Of a DNA stretch of 62,911 nucleotides, positions 47,766 through 57,948 are shown one piece after another. A model generated the notes under the pieces. It searched no databases, was not told the origin of the DNA, and was given only the letters and a program-made list of their open reading frames with translations. The DNA is from Pseudonocardia bannensis (lineage in GTDB: Bacteria; Actinomycetota; Actinomycetes; Mycobacteriales; Pseudonocardiaceae). Numbering within the stretch: the stretch's first letter is position 1; each line of letters begins with the position of its first letter. The stretch is taken from positions 1 to 62,911 of the forward strand of contig NZ_JAAXKZ010000018.1 in NCBI RefSeq assembly GCF_012911875.1, in the 5' to 3' direction. Position numbers and translations under genes: made by a program.

Positions 47766-50402
47766 GTGACCGACACCCTCCCACCCCGCACCGCCGACCT
47801 GCCCGCCAAGTGGAACCCGGGCGAGGTAGAGGGCGGCATGTACCAGCGGTGGGTGGACCGGGGCTACTTCGAGGGCGACCCGGCCAGCGGCAAGCCGCCG
47901 TTCTCCATCGTCATCCCGCCGCCCAACGTCACCGGCAGCCTGCACCTGGGCCACGCCATGGACCACACCCTGATCGACATCCTGACCCGGCGCCGCCGGA
48001 TGCAGGGTTACGACGCGCTGTGGCTGCCCGGCATGGACCACGCGGGCATCGCGACCCAGAACGTCGTCGAGAAGCAGCTCGCCACGGACGGCAAGACCCG
48101 GCACGACTTCGGCCGCGACCAGTTCGTGGACAAGGTGTGGGACTGGAAGGCCGAGTCCGGCGGCTCGATCCTCGGCCAGATGCGCCGCCTCGGCGACGGC
48201 GTGGACTGGTCGCGTGAGCGCTTCACCCTGGACGAGGGGCTCTCCCGCGCCGTCCAGACGATGTTCAAGCGGCTGTTCGACGACGACCTGATCTACCGCG
48301 CGGAGCGGATCATCAACTGGTGCCCGCGGTGCCACACGGCGCTGTCGGACATCGAGGTCGACCACCACGACGACGAGGGCGAGCTCGTCTCCATCCGCTA
48401 CGGCGACGGGGAGGACTCGATCGTCGTCGCGACCACCCGGGTCGAGACGATGCTGGGCGACACCGGCGTCGCGGTGCACCCCGACGACGAGCGCTACCAG
48501 CACCTGATCGGCAGGGAGATCGAGCTGCCGCTCGTCGGCCGCCGGATCCCGGTCGTGGCCGACGAGCACGTCGACCCGTCGTTCGGCACCGGCGCCGTCA
48601 AGGTCACCCCGGCGCACGACCCGAACGACTTCGAGATCGGCCAGCGGCACAACCTGCCGATGCCGTCGATCCTCGACGACAGCGGCGTCGTCACGAACTC
48701 CGGCACCCGCTTCGACGGGCTCGACCGCTTCGCCGCCCGTGAGGCGGTCCGCGAGGAGCTGCGCGCGCAGGGCCGGATCGTCGCCGAGAAGCGCCCGTAC
48801 GTGCACGCCGTCGGGCACTGCTCCCGGTGCGACACCGTCGTCGAGCCGCGCCTGAGCCTGCAGTGGTTCGTGCGCGTCGCGCCGCTCGCCAAGGCCGCGG
48901 GCGACGCCGTCCGCGACGGCCGCACCACGATCCACCCGAAGGAGCTGGAGAAGCGCTTCTTCGACTGGGTCGACAACATGCACGACTGGACGATCAGCCG
49001 GCAGCTGTGGTGGGGCCACCGGATCCCGGTCTGGTACGGCCCGAACGGCGAGGTCGTGGCCGTCGGGCCGGACGAGGAGCCGCCGTCGGGCGAGGGCTGG
49101 CACCAGGACGAGGATGTCCTCGACACCTGGTTCTCCTCGGGCCTGTGGCCGTTCTCCACGTTCGGCTGGCCGGAGGACACGGCCGACCTGCGGCAGTACT
49201 ACCCGACGTCGGTGCTGGTCACCGGCTACGACATCCTGTTCTTCTGGGTCGTCCGGATGATGATGTTCGGGCTGTACGCCATGGACGGACGGCCGCCCTT
49301 CGAGCACGTCGTCCTGCACGGTCTGATCCGGGACCAGTTCGGCAAGAAGATGTCGAAGTCCAAGGGCAACACGATCGACCCGCTCGCGCTGATCGACGAG
49401 TTCGGCGCCGACGCGCTGCGGTTCACGATCGCGCGCGGGGCGAACCCGGGCTCGGACATGTCGCTGTCCACCGAGTGGGTCGCCGGCTCGCGGAACTTCA
49501 CGACCAAGTTGTGGAACGCGGCGCGGTTCGCGATGTCGAACGGCGCCGACCCCACCGCGCCGCTGCCGGACGAGAGCCGCCGCACCGACGCCGACCGGTG
49601 GATCCTGGGCCGGCTGGCCGAGGTCCGCGAGGAGACCGACGCGCTGCTGGAGGACTTCCAGTTCTCCAAGGCCACCGAGGGGCTCTACCACTTCACCTGG
49701 GACGAGCTGTGCGACTGGTACCTGGAGCTGGCGAAGCCGCAGCTCGCCGACGAAGCGACCGCCGAGGGCACCCGTGCGGTGCTCGGACACGTCTTCGACA
49801 CGCTGCTGCGGCTGCTGCACCCGATCACGCCGTTCGTCACCGAGGCGCTGTGGACCGGGCTGACCGGCGGTGAGTCCGCCGTGATCGCGCCGTGGCCGAC
49901 CGCGGAGGACACCGGGGCGCGCCCCGACGAGGCCGCCGCGGGCCGCGTCGAGGCCATCCAGAAGCTGATCACCGAGGTGCGCCGTTTCCGCACCGAGCAG
50001 GGTCTGCCGGACAAGCGGTCGGTGGCGGCCAAGCTGGTCGGCCTCGACGAGGTGGGGCTCGGCGGGCATCGCAAGGCCGTGGCGTTCCTGACCCGGCTCG
50101 ACGCGCCGGGGGACGAGTTCGCGCCCACCGCGACCGTGGAGGTGGCGCTGGCGGGCGGCACCGTGCACGTCGAGCTGGACACCTCCGGGGCGATCGACGT
50201 GGCGGCCGAGCGGGCCCGGCTGGGCCGCGACCTGGCGGCGGCGCAGAAGGAACTCGAGCAGGCCGACAAGAAGCTGGGCAACCCGAAGTTCACCGAGAAG
50301 GCCCCGGCGAACGTGGTCGAGGGCATCCGGGCCCGGCGGGAGGTCGCGCTGGCCGACATCGAGCGGGTCACCGCGCGCCTCGCCGCGCTGCCCGCGTCGT
50401 GA
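47766..50402 (+). CDS. valS: valyl-tRNA synthetase
   Basis: 878 residues from GTG at 47766. Class I synthetase: HLGH (60-63, the HIGH motif) in [18 protein letters not shown]; the editing domain around [24 protein letters not shown] at 528-532; a C-terminal coiled coil ([30 protein letters not shown]) as in ValRS. It charges tRNA-Val. Upstream of folC by 28 bases, same operon. Confidence 0.97.
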   Translation: MTDTLPPRTADLPAKWNPGEVEGGMYQRWVDRGYFEGDPASGKPPFSIVIPPPNVTGSLHLGHAMDHTLIDILTRRRRMQGYDALWLPGMDHAGIATQNVVEKQLATDGKTRHDFGRDQFVDKVWDWKAESGGSILGQMRRLGDGVDWSRERFTLDEGLSRAVQTMFKRLFDDDLIYRAERIINWCPRCHTALSDIEVDHHDDEGELVSIRYGDGEDSIVVATTRVETMLGDTGVAVHPDDERYQHLIGREIELPLVGRRIPVVADEHVDPSFGTGAVKVTPAHDPNDFEIGQRHNLPMPSILDDSGVVTNSGTRFDGLDRFAAREAVREELRAQGRIVAEKRPYVHAVGHCSRCDTVVEPRLSLQWFVRVAPLAKAAGDAVRDGRTTIHPKELEKRFFDWVDNMHDWTISRQLWWGHRIPVWYGPNGEVVAVGPDEEPPSGEGWHQDEDVLDTWFSSGLWPFSTFGWPEDTADLRQYYPTSVLVTGYDILFFWVVRMMMFGLYAMDGRPPFEHVVLHGLIRDQFGKKMSKSKGNTIDPLALIDEFGADALRFTIARGANPGSDMSLSTEWVAGSRNFTTKLWNAARFAMSNGADPTAPLPDESRRTDADRWILGRLAEVREETDALLEDFQFSKATEGLYHFTWDELCDWYLELAKPQLADEATAEGTRAVLGHVFDTLLRLLHPITPFVTEALWTGLTGGESAVIAPWPTAEDTGARPDEAAAGRVEAIQKLITEVRRFRTEQGLPDKRSVAAKLVGLDEVGLGGHRKAVAFLTRLDAPGDEFAPTATVEVALAGGTVHVELDTSGAIDVAAERARLGRDLAAAQKELEQADKKLGNPKFTEKAPANVVEGIRARREVALADIERVTARLAALPAS

Positions 50403-50430
50403 GGTCGCCGGTCACCGGAAAGGTTCAGGC

Positions 50431-51939
50431 ATGACGGATCGCTGGGACGACACCGAACCCGAGCACGGCGAGCTGCCGGAGGGGGAGGGTGCGGTCCGCT
50501 CGCCCGAGGAGGCCGCCCAGGACGCGGTGATCGCCCACGTCCTCGACGCCGTGCGCGGGGGCGAGACCCCCGACGTCGTCCCCGCGACGTCGTCGGTCGC
50601 GGGGTTCGCGGAGTTCCTCGCCGTCGACGCCGAGCTGGACCGGCGCTGGCCGGAGACGGTCATGGAGCCGTCGCTGGACCGGATCTCCGCGCTGGTCGAC
50701 GTGCTGGGCGAGCCGCACCGCGGCTACCCCGTGGTGCACCTGACCGGCACCAACGGCAAGACGTCCATCGCGCGGATGGTCGACGCGCTGCTCACCGAGG
50801 TCGGGCTGCGCACCGGGCGCTACACCAGCCCGCACCTGCAGCGCGCCACCGAGCGGATCAACCTCGACAACCGGCCGATCACCCCCGAGCGCTACGTGCA
50901 GGTCTACCGCGACGTCGCGCCGTTCGTGGACATCATCGACGCCCGGCGCGGCGATGGCCCCCCGATGAGCAAGTTCGAGGTGCTCACCGCGATGGCGTTC
51001 GCGGCGTTCGCCGACGCGCCGGTCGAGGCCGGTGTCGTCGAGGTCGGGCTCGGCGGGCGCTGGGACGCGACCAACGTCGTCGACGCGGCCGTCTCGGTGA
51101 TCAGCCCGATCGGGCTCGACCACGCCGAGTTCCTGGGCACCGACGTGCTCGGGATCGCCCGGGAGAAGGCCGGGATCATCAAGCCGGACTCGGTGGCCGT
51201 GCTGGCCGCGCAGGACCGCGCGGTGGCCCAGGTGCTCGTCGAGCGGGCCGCCGAGGTGGGGGCCCAGGTGGCCCGCGAGGGCGCCGAGTTCGGCGTGCGG
51301 CATCGGGAGCTCGCGGTCGGCGGGCAGCGCCTGGAACTGCAGGGGCTCAGCGGGCACTACGACGACATCTTCCTGCCGCTGCACGGCGAACACCAGGCGT
51401 CCAACGCGGCGCTGGCGCTGGCCGCGGCCGAGGCGCTGGTGGGCGCGGGCCCCTCGCAGCCGCTCGACCCCGACGCGGTGCGCGCGGCCTTCGCGTCGGT
51501 GATCACTCCGGGCCGTCTCGAGCGGCTGCGCAACGCCCCGACGGTGCTGGCCGACGCGGCGCACAACCCGCACGGCGCCCGTGCGCTCGCCGCCGCCCTG
51601 CTCTCGGAGTTCCGGTTCACCCGGCTCGTGGCGGTCATCGGGGTCATGCGCGACAAGGACGCCCGCGGACTGCTCGCGGAGCTCGAACCGGCCGTGCACG
51701 AGGTCGTGATCACCGCGAACTCGTCGCCGCGCGCGATGGACCCCGACGAGCTGGCCGCGATCGCCGTCGAGGTGTTCGGGGCGGACCGGGTGAGCGTGGA
51801 GCCGCTGCTGGGTCAGGCCGTCGAGCAGGCGGTGGAGCTGGCCGAGGAGGGCGGCGACTCGGGCGTCGGGGTGATCGTCACCGGCTCGGTCGTCACCGCC
51901 GGCGAGGCCCGCGCACTGTTCGGCAAGGAGCCGTCGTGA
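50431..51939 (+). CDS. folC: folylpolyglutamate synthase / dihydrofolate synthase
   Basis: 502 residues with GGAAAGG upstream. Mur-ligase fold: P loop GTNGKT (106-111) in VVHLTGTNGKTSIARMVDALL, SPHLQRATERI, EVGLGGRWDATNVVDAAVSVISPIGLDHAEFLG, and the C-terminal domain with LADAAHNPHGARALAAALL. It adds glutamates to folates. Residues 1-65 are an acidic extension not needed by the fold, common in actinobacteria. Confidence 0.96.
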   Translation: MTDRWDDTEPEHGELPEGEGAVRSPEEAAQDAVIAHVLDAVRGGETPDVVPATSSVAGFAEFLAVDAELDRRWPETVMEPSLDRISALVDVLGEPHRGYPVVHLTGTNGKTSIARMVDALLTEVGLRTGRYTSPHLQRATERINLDNRPITPERYVQVYRDVAPFVDIIDARRGDGPPMSKFEVLTAMAFAAFADAPVEAGVVEVGLGGRWDATNVVDAAVSVISPIGLDHAEFLGTDVLGIAREKAGIIKPDSVAVLAAQDRAVAQVLVERAAEVGAQVAREGAEFGVRHRELAVGGQRLELQGLSGHYDDIFLPLHGEHQASNAALALAAAEALVGAGPSQPLDPDAVRAAFASVITPGRLERLRNAPTVLADAAHNPHGARALAAALLSEFRFTRLVAVIGVMRDKDARGLLAELEPAVHEVVITANSSPRAMDPDELAAIAVEVFGADRVSVEPLLGQAVEQAVELAEEGGDSGVGVIVTGSVVTAGEARALFGKEPS

Positions 51940-52331
51940 CCGACGAGACCCCGGTGGCGCCGAGGCAGATCCCGGATCCGATGAAGGGACTGCGGGGGGT
52001 CTTCGCCGCGACGCTGATCCTCGAGTCGATCGTGGTGCTGCTCGCGCTGCTGGTGCTGCCCAAGTTCGGCGACGGCGCGACCCCGGCCGGGATCGGCGCG
52101 ATGCTCGGGCTGGCCGTCGCGATGGTCGTCGCCGCCGGCCTGCAGCGCCGCCCGTGGGGGCTGAGCCTGGCGCTCGCCCTGCAGGCCGTCATGATCGCGT
52201 GCGCGGTCTTCGTCCCGGCGCTGGGAATCCTGGGCGTGGTGTTCGCGCTGGTCTGGGCCGGCCTGCTGCTCATGCGCCGGGACGTCGCGCGCAAGATGGC
52301 GCGTGGGGAGCTGCCCAGCCAGCGGTCGTGA
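51936..52331 (+). CDS. DUF4233 membrane protein
   Basis: 131 residues; GTG overlaps the folC TGA. Four hydrophobic helices (GVFAATLILESIVVLLALLVL, IGAMLGLAVAMVVAAGL, GLSLALALQAVMIACAVFV, LGILGVVFALVWAGLLLM). The block MKGLRGVFAATLILE is the DUF4233 signature. It regularly follows folC in actinobacteria; function unknown. Confidence 0.9.
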   Translation: MTDETPVAPRQIPDPMKGLRGVFAATLILESIVVLLALLVLPKFGDGATPAGIGAMLGLAVAMVVAAGLQRRPWGLSLALALQAVMIACAVFVPALGILGVVFALVWAGLLLMRRDVARKMARGELPSQRS

Positions 52332-52505
52332 GGCCGGTGCCCTACCGGCCGCCGCCGATCGGCGCCCCCGCGACCTGTAACGGAACGGGTGTCGCGGCGC
52401 GCCATGACCACATGGACCGCGCCGCCCGTCGCCCGTTCCTGCGCCGCGGTTCGACGTCTCCTTCGGGGCGGCCGCCCTGCGGCCGGGTGCCGGCTGACCC
52501 GTCGA

Positions 52506-52511
52506 TACCCT
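52506..52511 (+). promoter_or_regulatory. ndk -10 box (TACCCT), leaderless start
   Basis: TACCCT, 7 bases, then GTG. Confidence 0.45.
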
Positions 52512-52518
52512 GGACGTC

Positions 52519-52929
52519 GTGACTGAACGCACCCTTGTCCTGGTCAAGCCCGACGGCGTCGAGCGCAAGCTGATCGGCGAGGTCCTCGCCCGGATCGAGC
52601 GCAAGGGGCTCGACCTGGTGGCGATCGAGCTGCGCACCGTCGACCGCGAGCTGGCCGCCCAGCACTACGCCGAGCACGACGGCAAGCCGTTCTTCGAGTC
52701 GCTGCTCGAGTTCATCACCTCCGGCCCGGTGCTCGCCGCGGTCGCCGAGGGCCCGCGCGCGATCGCGGCCTGGCGGCAGGTCGCCGGCGGCACCGACCCG
52801 GTGGAGAAGGCGGCCCCGGGCAGCATCCGTGGTGACTTCGGTCTGGAGGTCCAGTACAACCTGGTGCACGGCTCGGACTCGCCGGAGTCGGCCGCGCGCG
52901 AGATCAAGCTCTGGTTCCCGAACCTGTGA
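52519..52929 (+). CDS. ndk: nucleoside diphosphate kinase
   Basis: 136 residues from [23 protein letters not shown] at the N-terminus, the active-site phospho-His117 in NLVHGSDS, and [22 protein letters not shown]. It equilibrates nucleoside triphosphates. The next gene overlaps its stop (GTGA). Confidence 0.98.
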   Translation: MTERTLVLVKPDGVERKLIGEVLARIERKGLDLVAIELRTVDRELAAQHYAEHDGKPFFESLLEFITSGPVLAAVAEGPRAIAAWRQVAGGTDPVEKAAPGSIRGDFGLEVQYNLVHGSDSPESAAREIKLWFPNL

Positions 52930-53489
52930 CCTGCCCGGCCGCTTCCGGCGACGCCGCTGCGGCCGAGCCCTTCATCACCGGGCCGCACCCCGTCTTCGAG
53001 CCGCACCCGGACATGGCGCAGGCCTTCGGGTCGCTGTGGACGGCTGTGGTCCGTAGCGGGGGCGCGGTGGGCTTCCCCGCCGACGCCCCCGAGGAGGACA
53101 TCCGGGCGGCGGCCGAGCAGGCCGTCGCCGAGGTCGCCGCGCGGCGCCGGCAGATGCTGATCCTCGGTGACGGCGCCGCGCTCGCCGGCACGGTGTTCCT
53201 GCGCCGCGGCGCCGGGCCGGTCCTGGCGCACCGGGCCGAGGTGCTCAAGCTGATGGTCCGCCCGGACCTGCAGGGCAAGGGGTGGGGGACGGCCCTGCTC
53301 GACGCGGCCGTCGCGCAGGCCAGGGCCCTGGGCCTGGAGCAGCTGCTGATCTCGACGCGCGGGGGGACCTCGCTGCCCGAGTTCTACGCCGCCCGCGGGT
53401 GGACCGAGGTGGGTCGCTTCCCGGGCGGGCTGCGGTTGTCGGCCGACGACGTCCGCGACGAGCACTGGTTCCAGCTGCGGCTGTCCTGA
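52926..53489 (+). CDS. GNAT-family N-acetyltransferase
   Basis: 187 residues. The acetyl-CoA motif is in [61 protein letters not shown] (the R/Q-x-x-G-x-G/A loop reads QGKGWG). Substrate unknown. Translation is coupled to ndk. Confidence 0.85.
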   Translation: MTCPAASGDAAAAEPFITGPHPVFEPHPDMAQAFGSLWTAVVRSGGAVGFPADAPEEDIRAAAEQAVAEVAARRRQMLILGDGAALAGTVFLRRGAGPVLAHRAEVLKLMVRPDLQGKGWGTALLDAAVAQARALGLEQLLISTRGGTSLPEFYAARGWTEVGRFPGGLRLSADDVRDEHWFQLRLS

Positions 53490-53511
53490 CCGGCGGCCCG
53501 GTGGTGGCTGC

Positions 53512-53535
53512 GGCCGGGCGCCGTCACGCCCGGCC
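53512..53535. terminator. hairpin after the ndk-GNAT operon
   Basis: GGCCGGGCG, six-base loop, CGCCCGGCC: perfect 9-bp stem between convergent genes. Confidence 0.55.
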
Positions 53536-53665
53536 GGTTCGGGACGGTCCCGGAGCGACCGCGGTCCGTCCGGGCCTCGCCGTGCCGATCGCCATCGCGC
53601 CACGAAAGTCCGTGAGGAGGCTCGTCAGCCGGGCCGGCGCGGCGGCCCGGTCCGCTGGGCCGGTG

Positions 53666-54361
53666 CTACACCGGCGCGGTGACGGTGACGGGGGCGTCGA
53701 AGTCGCGCAGCCGGACCGTGACCGGCCCGGTGGCCCCGCCCGGACCGCCCGGCACCTGCAGCTCGGCCTTGACCAGCCGGGACGTCGCGACGTCGATCCA
53801 GAGCACTCCGTTCACGGTGCCCCGTACGCCGGGCGCGAGCGTGGCCACCGTGTCCGGACCGAACGCGGCCGGAACCCGGTAGCTGTCGATCCCGTCGGCG
53901 ATCTCGCGGGCCGGTGCCCCACCCGGGGTCGCGGTGGCCAGCAACCGCGCGAGCCCACGTCGCGGGTCGAGAGCCGCCGTCGGGTCGTAGAAGGCGGCGG
54001 CCAGGCTGACCGGGATGGGCGGGCTGAAACCGCCGGTGGGGCCCTTGAGGTAGATGCTGCCGCCGACGACCACGAACTCGAGCTCGACGGGTGCGTCGCC
54101 CTCGGTGACGGTGGCCGACCCGACGGCGTCGCCGGACGCGGTCAGGGAGCCGGTCGCACCGCGGACCGGCACGTTGGTCAGGCCGGGATCCACCAGGACG
54201 TCCATCCCGACCGAGGTGAGCCGGGCCATCGCCGCCGCCGACCGGGACAGCAGGTCGGTGGCCGCAGGCAGCTCGCCGGCCGGGCCGCCCGGGGCACCGG
54301 AACAGCCGGGGAGGAGCAGTGCGACGGCCGCCACGGTGGTGAGCAGACGACTCGACCTCAC
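53666..54361 (-). CDS. LppX/LprAFG-type lipoprotein
   Basis: 231 residues from GTG at 54361. Lipobox in LLTTVAAVALLLPGCSG (Cys20). The mature part has LLSRSAAAMARLTSVGMDVLVDPGLTNVPVRGATGSLTASGDAVGSATV and YLKGPTGGF, a beta-rich cup like the LppX/LprG family, which in mycobacteria carries lipids to the cell surface. The C-terminus LWIDVATSRLVKAELQVPG fits the same fold. Divergent from the ABC exporter genes, 76 bases away, so a lipid-transport link is possible. Confidence 0.8.
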   Translation of the reverse strand: MRSSRLLTTVAAVALLLPGCSGAPGGPAGELPAATDLLSRSAAAMARLTSVGMDVLVDPGLTNVPVRGATGSLTASGDAVGSATVTEGDAPVELEFVVVGGSIYLKGPTGGFSPPIPVSLAAAFYDPTAALDPRRGLARLLATATPGGAPAREIADGIDSYRVPAAFGPDTVATLAPGVRGTVNGVLWIDVATSRLVKAELQVPGGPGGATGPVTVRLRDFDAPVTVTAPV

Positions 54362-54367
54362 CGCAGC

Positions 54368-54373
54368 AGGGTA
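54368..54373 (-). promoter_or_regulatory. -10 box TACCCT of the lipoprotein gene
   Basis: TACCCT, 6 bases, then GTG: leaderless. Confidence 0.45.
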
Positions 54374-54424
54374 GCGGTGCTCGCCCACAGCGGAATCCGG
54401 GCGCGGACTGTCGGGTGCGCGGGT

Positions 54425-54430
54425 TAGCGT
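54425..54430 (+). promoter_or_regulatory. -10 box TAGCGT of the ABC exporter operon
   Basis: TAGCGT, 7 bases, then the GTG at 54438. This spacing decides against the GTG at 54429. Confidence 0.45.
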
Positions 54431-54437
54431 GCCCAAC

Positions 54438-55361
54438 GTGTCCGATGCTCTGGTGCAGGCGCGGGGGCTCCGCAAGCGCTTCGGGTCGTTCGAGGCCGTC
54501 CGCGGCATCGACGTCGACGTCGCCCGCGGCGAGGTCTTCGGCTTCCTCGGCCCGAACGGGGCCGGCAAGTCCTCGACCATGCGGATGATCGCCTGCGTCT
54601 CGCCACGTACCGAGGGTTCACTGCAGGTACTGGGCATGGACCCGGGATCCGACGGCCCCCGGATCCGGGCCCGTATCGGCGTCGTCCCGCAGCTGGACAA
54701 CCTCGACGCCGAACTGTCCGTGCGCGAGAACCTGGAGATCTACGGCCGCTACTTCGGCCTGTCCCGCCGGCACGTCCGTGCGAAGGCCGCGGAGCTGCTG
54801 GAGTTCGCGCAGCTGGCCGAACGGGCGGGCGATCCGGTGGAGCCGCTGTCGGGCGGGATGAAGCGGCGGCTGACGATCGCACGGTCGCTGGTCAACGACC
54901 CGGAGCTGCTGCTGCTCGACGAGCCGACCACCGGGCTCGACCCGCAGGCCCGGCACCTGCTGTGGGACCGGCTCTACCGGCTCAAACGCGACGGCGTCAC
55001 CCAGATCATCACGACGCACTACATGGACGAGGCCGAGCAGCTGTGCGACCGGCTGGTTGTGATGGACGGCGGGGTGATCGTCGCCGAGGGCTCGCCCACC
55101 GAGCTGATCGAGCGGTACTCCACCCGGGAAGTGCTCGAGCTGCGGTTCACGCCGGAGGCCCGGCCCGAGGCCGGCGTCCTCGAACCGCTGGTCGATCGGG
55201 TCGAGGAACTGCCCGACCGGTTCCTGCTCTACACCGCCGACGGGGAGCGGGCCCAGGCCGAGCTGGCCCGGGCCGGGCTGACACCGCTGTCGGCCCTGGT
55301 CCGCCGCTCGTCGCTGGAGGACGTGTTCCTCCGGCTCACCGGCCGGACGCTGGTGGACTGA
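54438..55361 (+). CDS. ABC transporter ATP-binding protein (exporter type)
   Basis: 307 residues. Walker A GPNGAGKS (38-45), Q-loop in VVPQLDNLDAELSVREN, signature LSGGMKRRL, Walker B LLLLDEPTTGLDP and the His switch in IITTHYMDEAEQ. The C-terminal extension LRRSSLEDVFLRLTGR-type (VRRSSLEDVFLRLTGRTLVD) is that of drug/polyketide ABC-2 exporters. Followed by two permeases in an overlapping operon. Confidence 0.95.
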   Translation: MSDALVQARGLRKRFGSFEAVRGIDVDVARGEVFGFLGPNGAGKSSTMRMIACVSPRTEGSLQVLGMDPGSDGPRIRARIGVVPQLDNLDAELSVRENLEIYGRYFGLSRRHVRAKAAELLEFAQLAERAGDPVEPLSGGMKRRLTIARSLVNDPELLLLDEPTTGLDPQARHLLWDRLYRLKRDGVTQIITTHYMDEAEQLCDRLVVMDGGVIVAEGSPTELIERYSTREVLELRFTPEARPEAGVLEPLVDRVEELPDRFLLYTADGERAQAELARAGLTPLSALVRRSSLEDVFLRLTGRTLVD

Positions 55362-56191
55362 TGGCGCTCGTCGAGGTGCCCGCGCGCCCCGCGCCCGACG
55401 CTCCCGGCCGCCTGCGCGGGGCGCTGATCGTGGCCGAGCACCACTGGACCTGGTACCGGCGCAACTGGCGCGCCACGGTCGTGTCCTCGGTGCTGCAACC
55501 GCTGCTGTTCCTGCTCGCGTTCGGGGTCGGTTTCGGTGCGCTGGTCGACGGCACCGGCCGCGCCGCGACGGCCACCGGCGGGGTCGACTACCTGGTGTGG
55601 CTCGCCCCCGCGCTGCTCGCGATGTCCGCGGTGCAGACCGCGGCCTTCGAGTCGACCTACCCGGTGCTGTCCGGGTTCAAATGGCAGCGGGGCTACCACG
55701 CGATGGCGGCGACGCCGCTCACCGGCGCGCAGATCGCGGTCGGGCACCTCGGCTGGATCGGCGCCAAGATGTTCGCCTCCGGCGCGATCTACGTGGCGGT
55801 GATCGCGCTGTTCGGTGGTGTGCAGAGCGTGGGGATCGTGGTCTCACTGCTGGTGGCGACCCTTGCCGGAATGTCCGTGGCGTCGCTGGTGATGTGGTTC
55901 GCGGCGACCGTGGAGAACGAGGGTTCGGCGTTCAGCGCGCTGTTCCGGTTCGTCGTCATCCCGATGACGCTGTTCTCCGGGACGTTCTTCCCGATCGACC
56001 GGCTGCCGGTCCTCGTGCAACCGGTGGCCTGGGTGTCGCCGCTGTGGCACGCCACCGAGCTCGCGCGGTCCGCCGCGCTCGACGCCTGGCGTCCCGTGGC
56101 CGCCGCCGGCCACCTGGCCCACCTGCTCGTGTTGCTCGCCGTGGGCACCCTGCTCGTGACCCGCCGGTTCGCCCGGAGGCTCGCGCCGTGA
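55361..56191 (+). CDS. ABC-2 type permease, first of two
   Basis: 276 residues; ATG overlaps the ATPase stop by one base (TGATG). Six membrane segments. VVSSVLQPLLFLLAFGVGFGALVDG near the N-terminus and FVVIPMTLFSGTFFPIDRLPVLVQPVAWVSPLWHATELAR near the end are the NodJ/DrrB-type ABC-2 signature. It pairs with the next permease as a heterodimer, by inference. Confidence 0.92.
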   Translation: MALVEVPARPAPDAPGRLRGALIVAEHHWTWYRRNWRATVVSSVLQPLLFLLAFGVGFGALVDGTGRAATATGGVDYLVWLAPALLAMSAVQTAAFESTYPVLSGFKWQRGYHAMAATPLTGAQIAVGHLGWIGAKMFASGAIYVAVIALFGGVQSVGIVVSLLVATLAGMSVASLVMWFAATVENEGSAFSALFRFVVIPMTLFSGTFFPIDRLPVLVQPVAWVSPLWHATELARSAALDAWRPVAAAGHLAHLLVLLAVGTLLVTRRFARRLAP

Positions 56192-57030
56192 CCAGCCCGA
56201 CCACTCCGGGGATGCCGGCCCCGCCCCAGGTCCCACCGATCCTGCGGATGCTGCCGGCCGGCGGCTACGCCGGCCGGTCGCGGATGCTGCTGCTCCGCTC
56301 GGCCACCGCGTCCCGGCGCACCTGGATGGCGTTCGTGTCCGGGTTCTTCGAGCCGGTGTTCTACCTGATCGCGATGGGGCAGGGCCTGGGCTCGCTGGTC
56401 GGCGAACTGCCCGGCCCGGGCGGGGAGATGATCAGCTATGCGGCGTTCATCGCGCCCGGCCTGCTCGCGGCGTCGGCGATGAACGGCGCGGTGTTCGACT
56501 CCACCTACAACGTGTTCTTCAAGCTGAAGTACGCCCGGCTCTATGACGCCATGCTGGCGACCCCGCTCGGACCGGTCGACATTGCTCTCGGTGAGATCGG
56601 CTGGGCGTTGATCCGCGGTGGGCTCTACGCCACCGGCTTCCTGTCGGTGATGGCCGCCTTCGGGCTGCTCACCTCGCCGTGGGCGCTGCTCGCGCTGCCC
56701 GCCGCACTCGTGGTGGCGTTCGCGTTCGCCGCGATCGGGATGGCGGCGACCTCGTTCATGCGGTCCTGGCAGGACTTCGACCTCGTGACACTGGCGATCC
56801 TGCCGATGTTCCTGTTCGCCACGACGTTCTACCCGCTGTCGGTGTACCCGCGGTGGCTGCAGCTGGTGGTGGGGTGCCTGCCGCTGTTCCACGCCGTCGA
56901 GCTGATGCGGGCACTCACCACCGGCGCGGTACACCTCGGGCTGCTCGGTCACCTGGCGTACTTCCTGGTCATGATCGCGCTGGGGATCACGGTCGCGGCC
57001 CGGCGGCTCGACGTGCTGCTGCTGAAGTAG
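56188..57030 (+). CDS. ABC-2 type permease, second of two
   Basis: 280 residues; GTG overlaps the stop of the first permease. FVSGFFEPVFYLIAMGQGLGSLVGE at the N-terminus and LPMFLFATTFYPLSVYPRWLQLVVGCLPLFHAVELMRALTTG near the end show the same ABC-2 architecture. An extra 45-residue cytoplasmic leader (PTTPGMPAPPQVPPILRMLPAGGYAG) is present. Substrate unknown. Confidence 0.92.
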   Translation: MTSPTTPGMPAPPQVPPILRMLPAGGYAGRSRMLLLRSATASRRTWMAFVSGFFEPVFYLIAMGQGLGSLVGELPGPGGEMISYAAFIAPGLLAASAMNGAVFDSTYNVFFKLKYARLYDAMLATPLGPVDIALGEIGWALIRGGLYATGFLSVMAAFGLLTSPWALLALPAALVVAFAFAAIGMAATSFMRSWQDFDLVTLAILPMFLFATTFYPLSVYPRWLQLVVGCLPLFHAVELMRALTTGAVHLGLLGHLAYFLVMIALGITVAARRLDVLLLK

Positions 57031-57076
57031 GTGGCGCCGGGTGGCCGGACCCGCCGGCCGGGGCGACCATGTGCGC

Positions 57077-57868
57077 ATGACCGTCACCACCCCCAGCGCC
57101 ACCGCCGCGGACGCGGTTCGCACGATCGCGGTGGCGGTGCTCGCCGTGGCCCAGGCCGTCGTGTCCGGCCTGGGCGGTGGCGGTGCGCTCGGCGAGCCGG
57201 TCGGCGCGGTGGCGAACTCCTACCCGACGCCGATCCTGGCCGCGGGCTGGACGTTCTCGATCTGGGGGCTGATCTACGCGGGGTTCCTGGTCTACGCGGT
57301 GTTCCAGCTGTTGCCCGGCCAGCGCGGGCGGCAGGTTCACCGCCGGACCGGGTGGTGGCTGGCGGTCGCGGCGGTGCTGAACCCGATGTGGATCGTCGCG
57401 TTCAGCGCCCGGCTGCTCCCGCTGGCCCAGCTCGTGATCATCGGCCTGCTGGTCAGCCTCGCCGTCGTCTTCGGCAGGCTCAGCCGCGAGCCGGCCGCGG
57501 CGCCGCTCGAGCGGGCCGTGTTCCGGGTGCCCGTCGCGTTGTACACCGGCTGGGTCTCGGTGGCCACCGTCCTCGGGTTCGCCACGACCGGGGCCTGGGT
57601 CGGGCTGCCCGGAGACGGGGCGCTGGCCGCTGCCGCGGCGGTCGCCGTGCTGCTGGCGACGGCCGCGATCGTGAGCTGGGTGGTGGGCACCGGGACGAGC
57701 GTCGTCGGCTATGCGGCCGCCGTCGTCTGGGGGTTCGTGGGCATCGCGCTCAACGAACCCCCGACCGCCGTCGCGGTGGCCGCGTGGCTGGCCGTCGTGG
57801 TGGTCGTCGCGGCGACCACCCGCCGGGTCGCCCGCTCGGTGCAGCCCGCGCGGCTGGCCTGGGGCTGA
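57077..57868 (+). CDS. TspO/MBR-like tryptophan-rich membrane protein
   Basis: 263 residues from ATG at 57077. About seven hydrophobic segments; ILAAGWTFSIWGLIYAGFLVYAVFQLLP and GWWLAVAAVLNPMWIVAFS are the P-x-x-x-W-x-F-x-I-W-x-x-I-Y pattern of TspO-like proteins, here in a longer version than classic 5-helix TspO. Possible roles include porphyrin or ligand sensing. Not clearly in the ABC operon (gap of 46 bases). Confidence 0.65.
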   Translation: MTVTTPSATAADAVRTIAVAVLAVAQAVVSGLGGGGALGEPVGAVANSYPTPILAAGWTFSIWGLIYAGFLVYAVFQLLPGQRGRQVHRRTGWWLAVAAVLNPMWIVAFSARLLPLAQLVIIGLLVSLAVVFGRLSREPAAAPLERAVFRVPVALYTGWVSVATVLGFATTGAWVGLPGDGALAAAAAVAVLLATAAIVSWVVGTGTSVVGYAAAVVWGFVGIALNEPPTAVAVAAWLAVVVVVAATTRRVARSVQPARLAWG

Positions 57869-57899
57869 GCCGCCCGTCGGACCGCCGGAGCCGGACGGG

Positions 57900-57905
57900 T
57901 AGCGT
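57900..57905 (+). promoter_or_regulatory. probable dapA -10 box (TAGCGT)
   Basis: Lies 43 bases before the dapA start. Unlike its neighbours this gene has a leader with a good ribosome site (GGAGGAA). Confidence 0.4.
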
Positions 57906-57948
57906 GCCGAGTCGGCAGGAACGCCCGCGGCGCGGAGGAACGAGAAGA

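Noticed and set aside
47718..50168. 816-codon open frame on the - strand across valS
   Set aside because: Antisense shadow of an intact valyl-tRNA synthetase.
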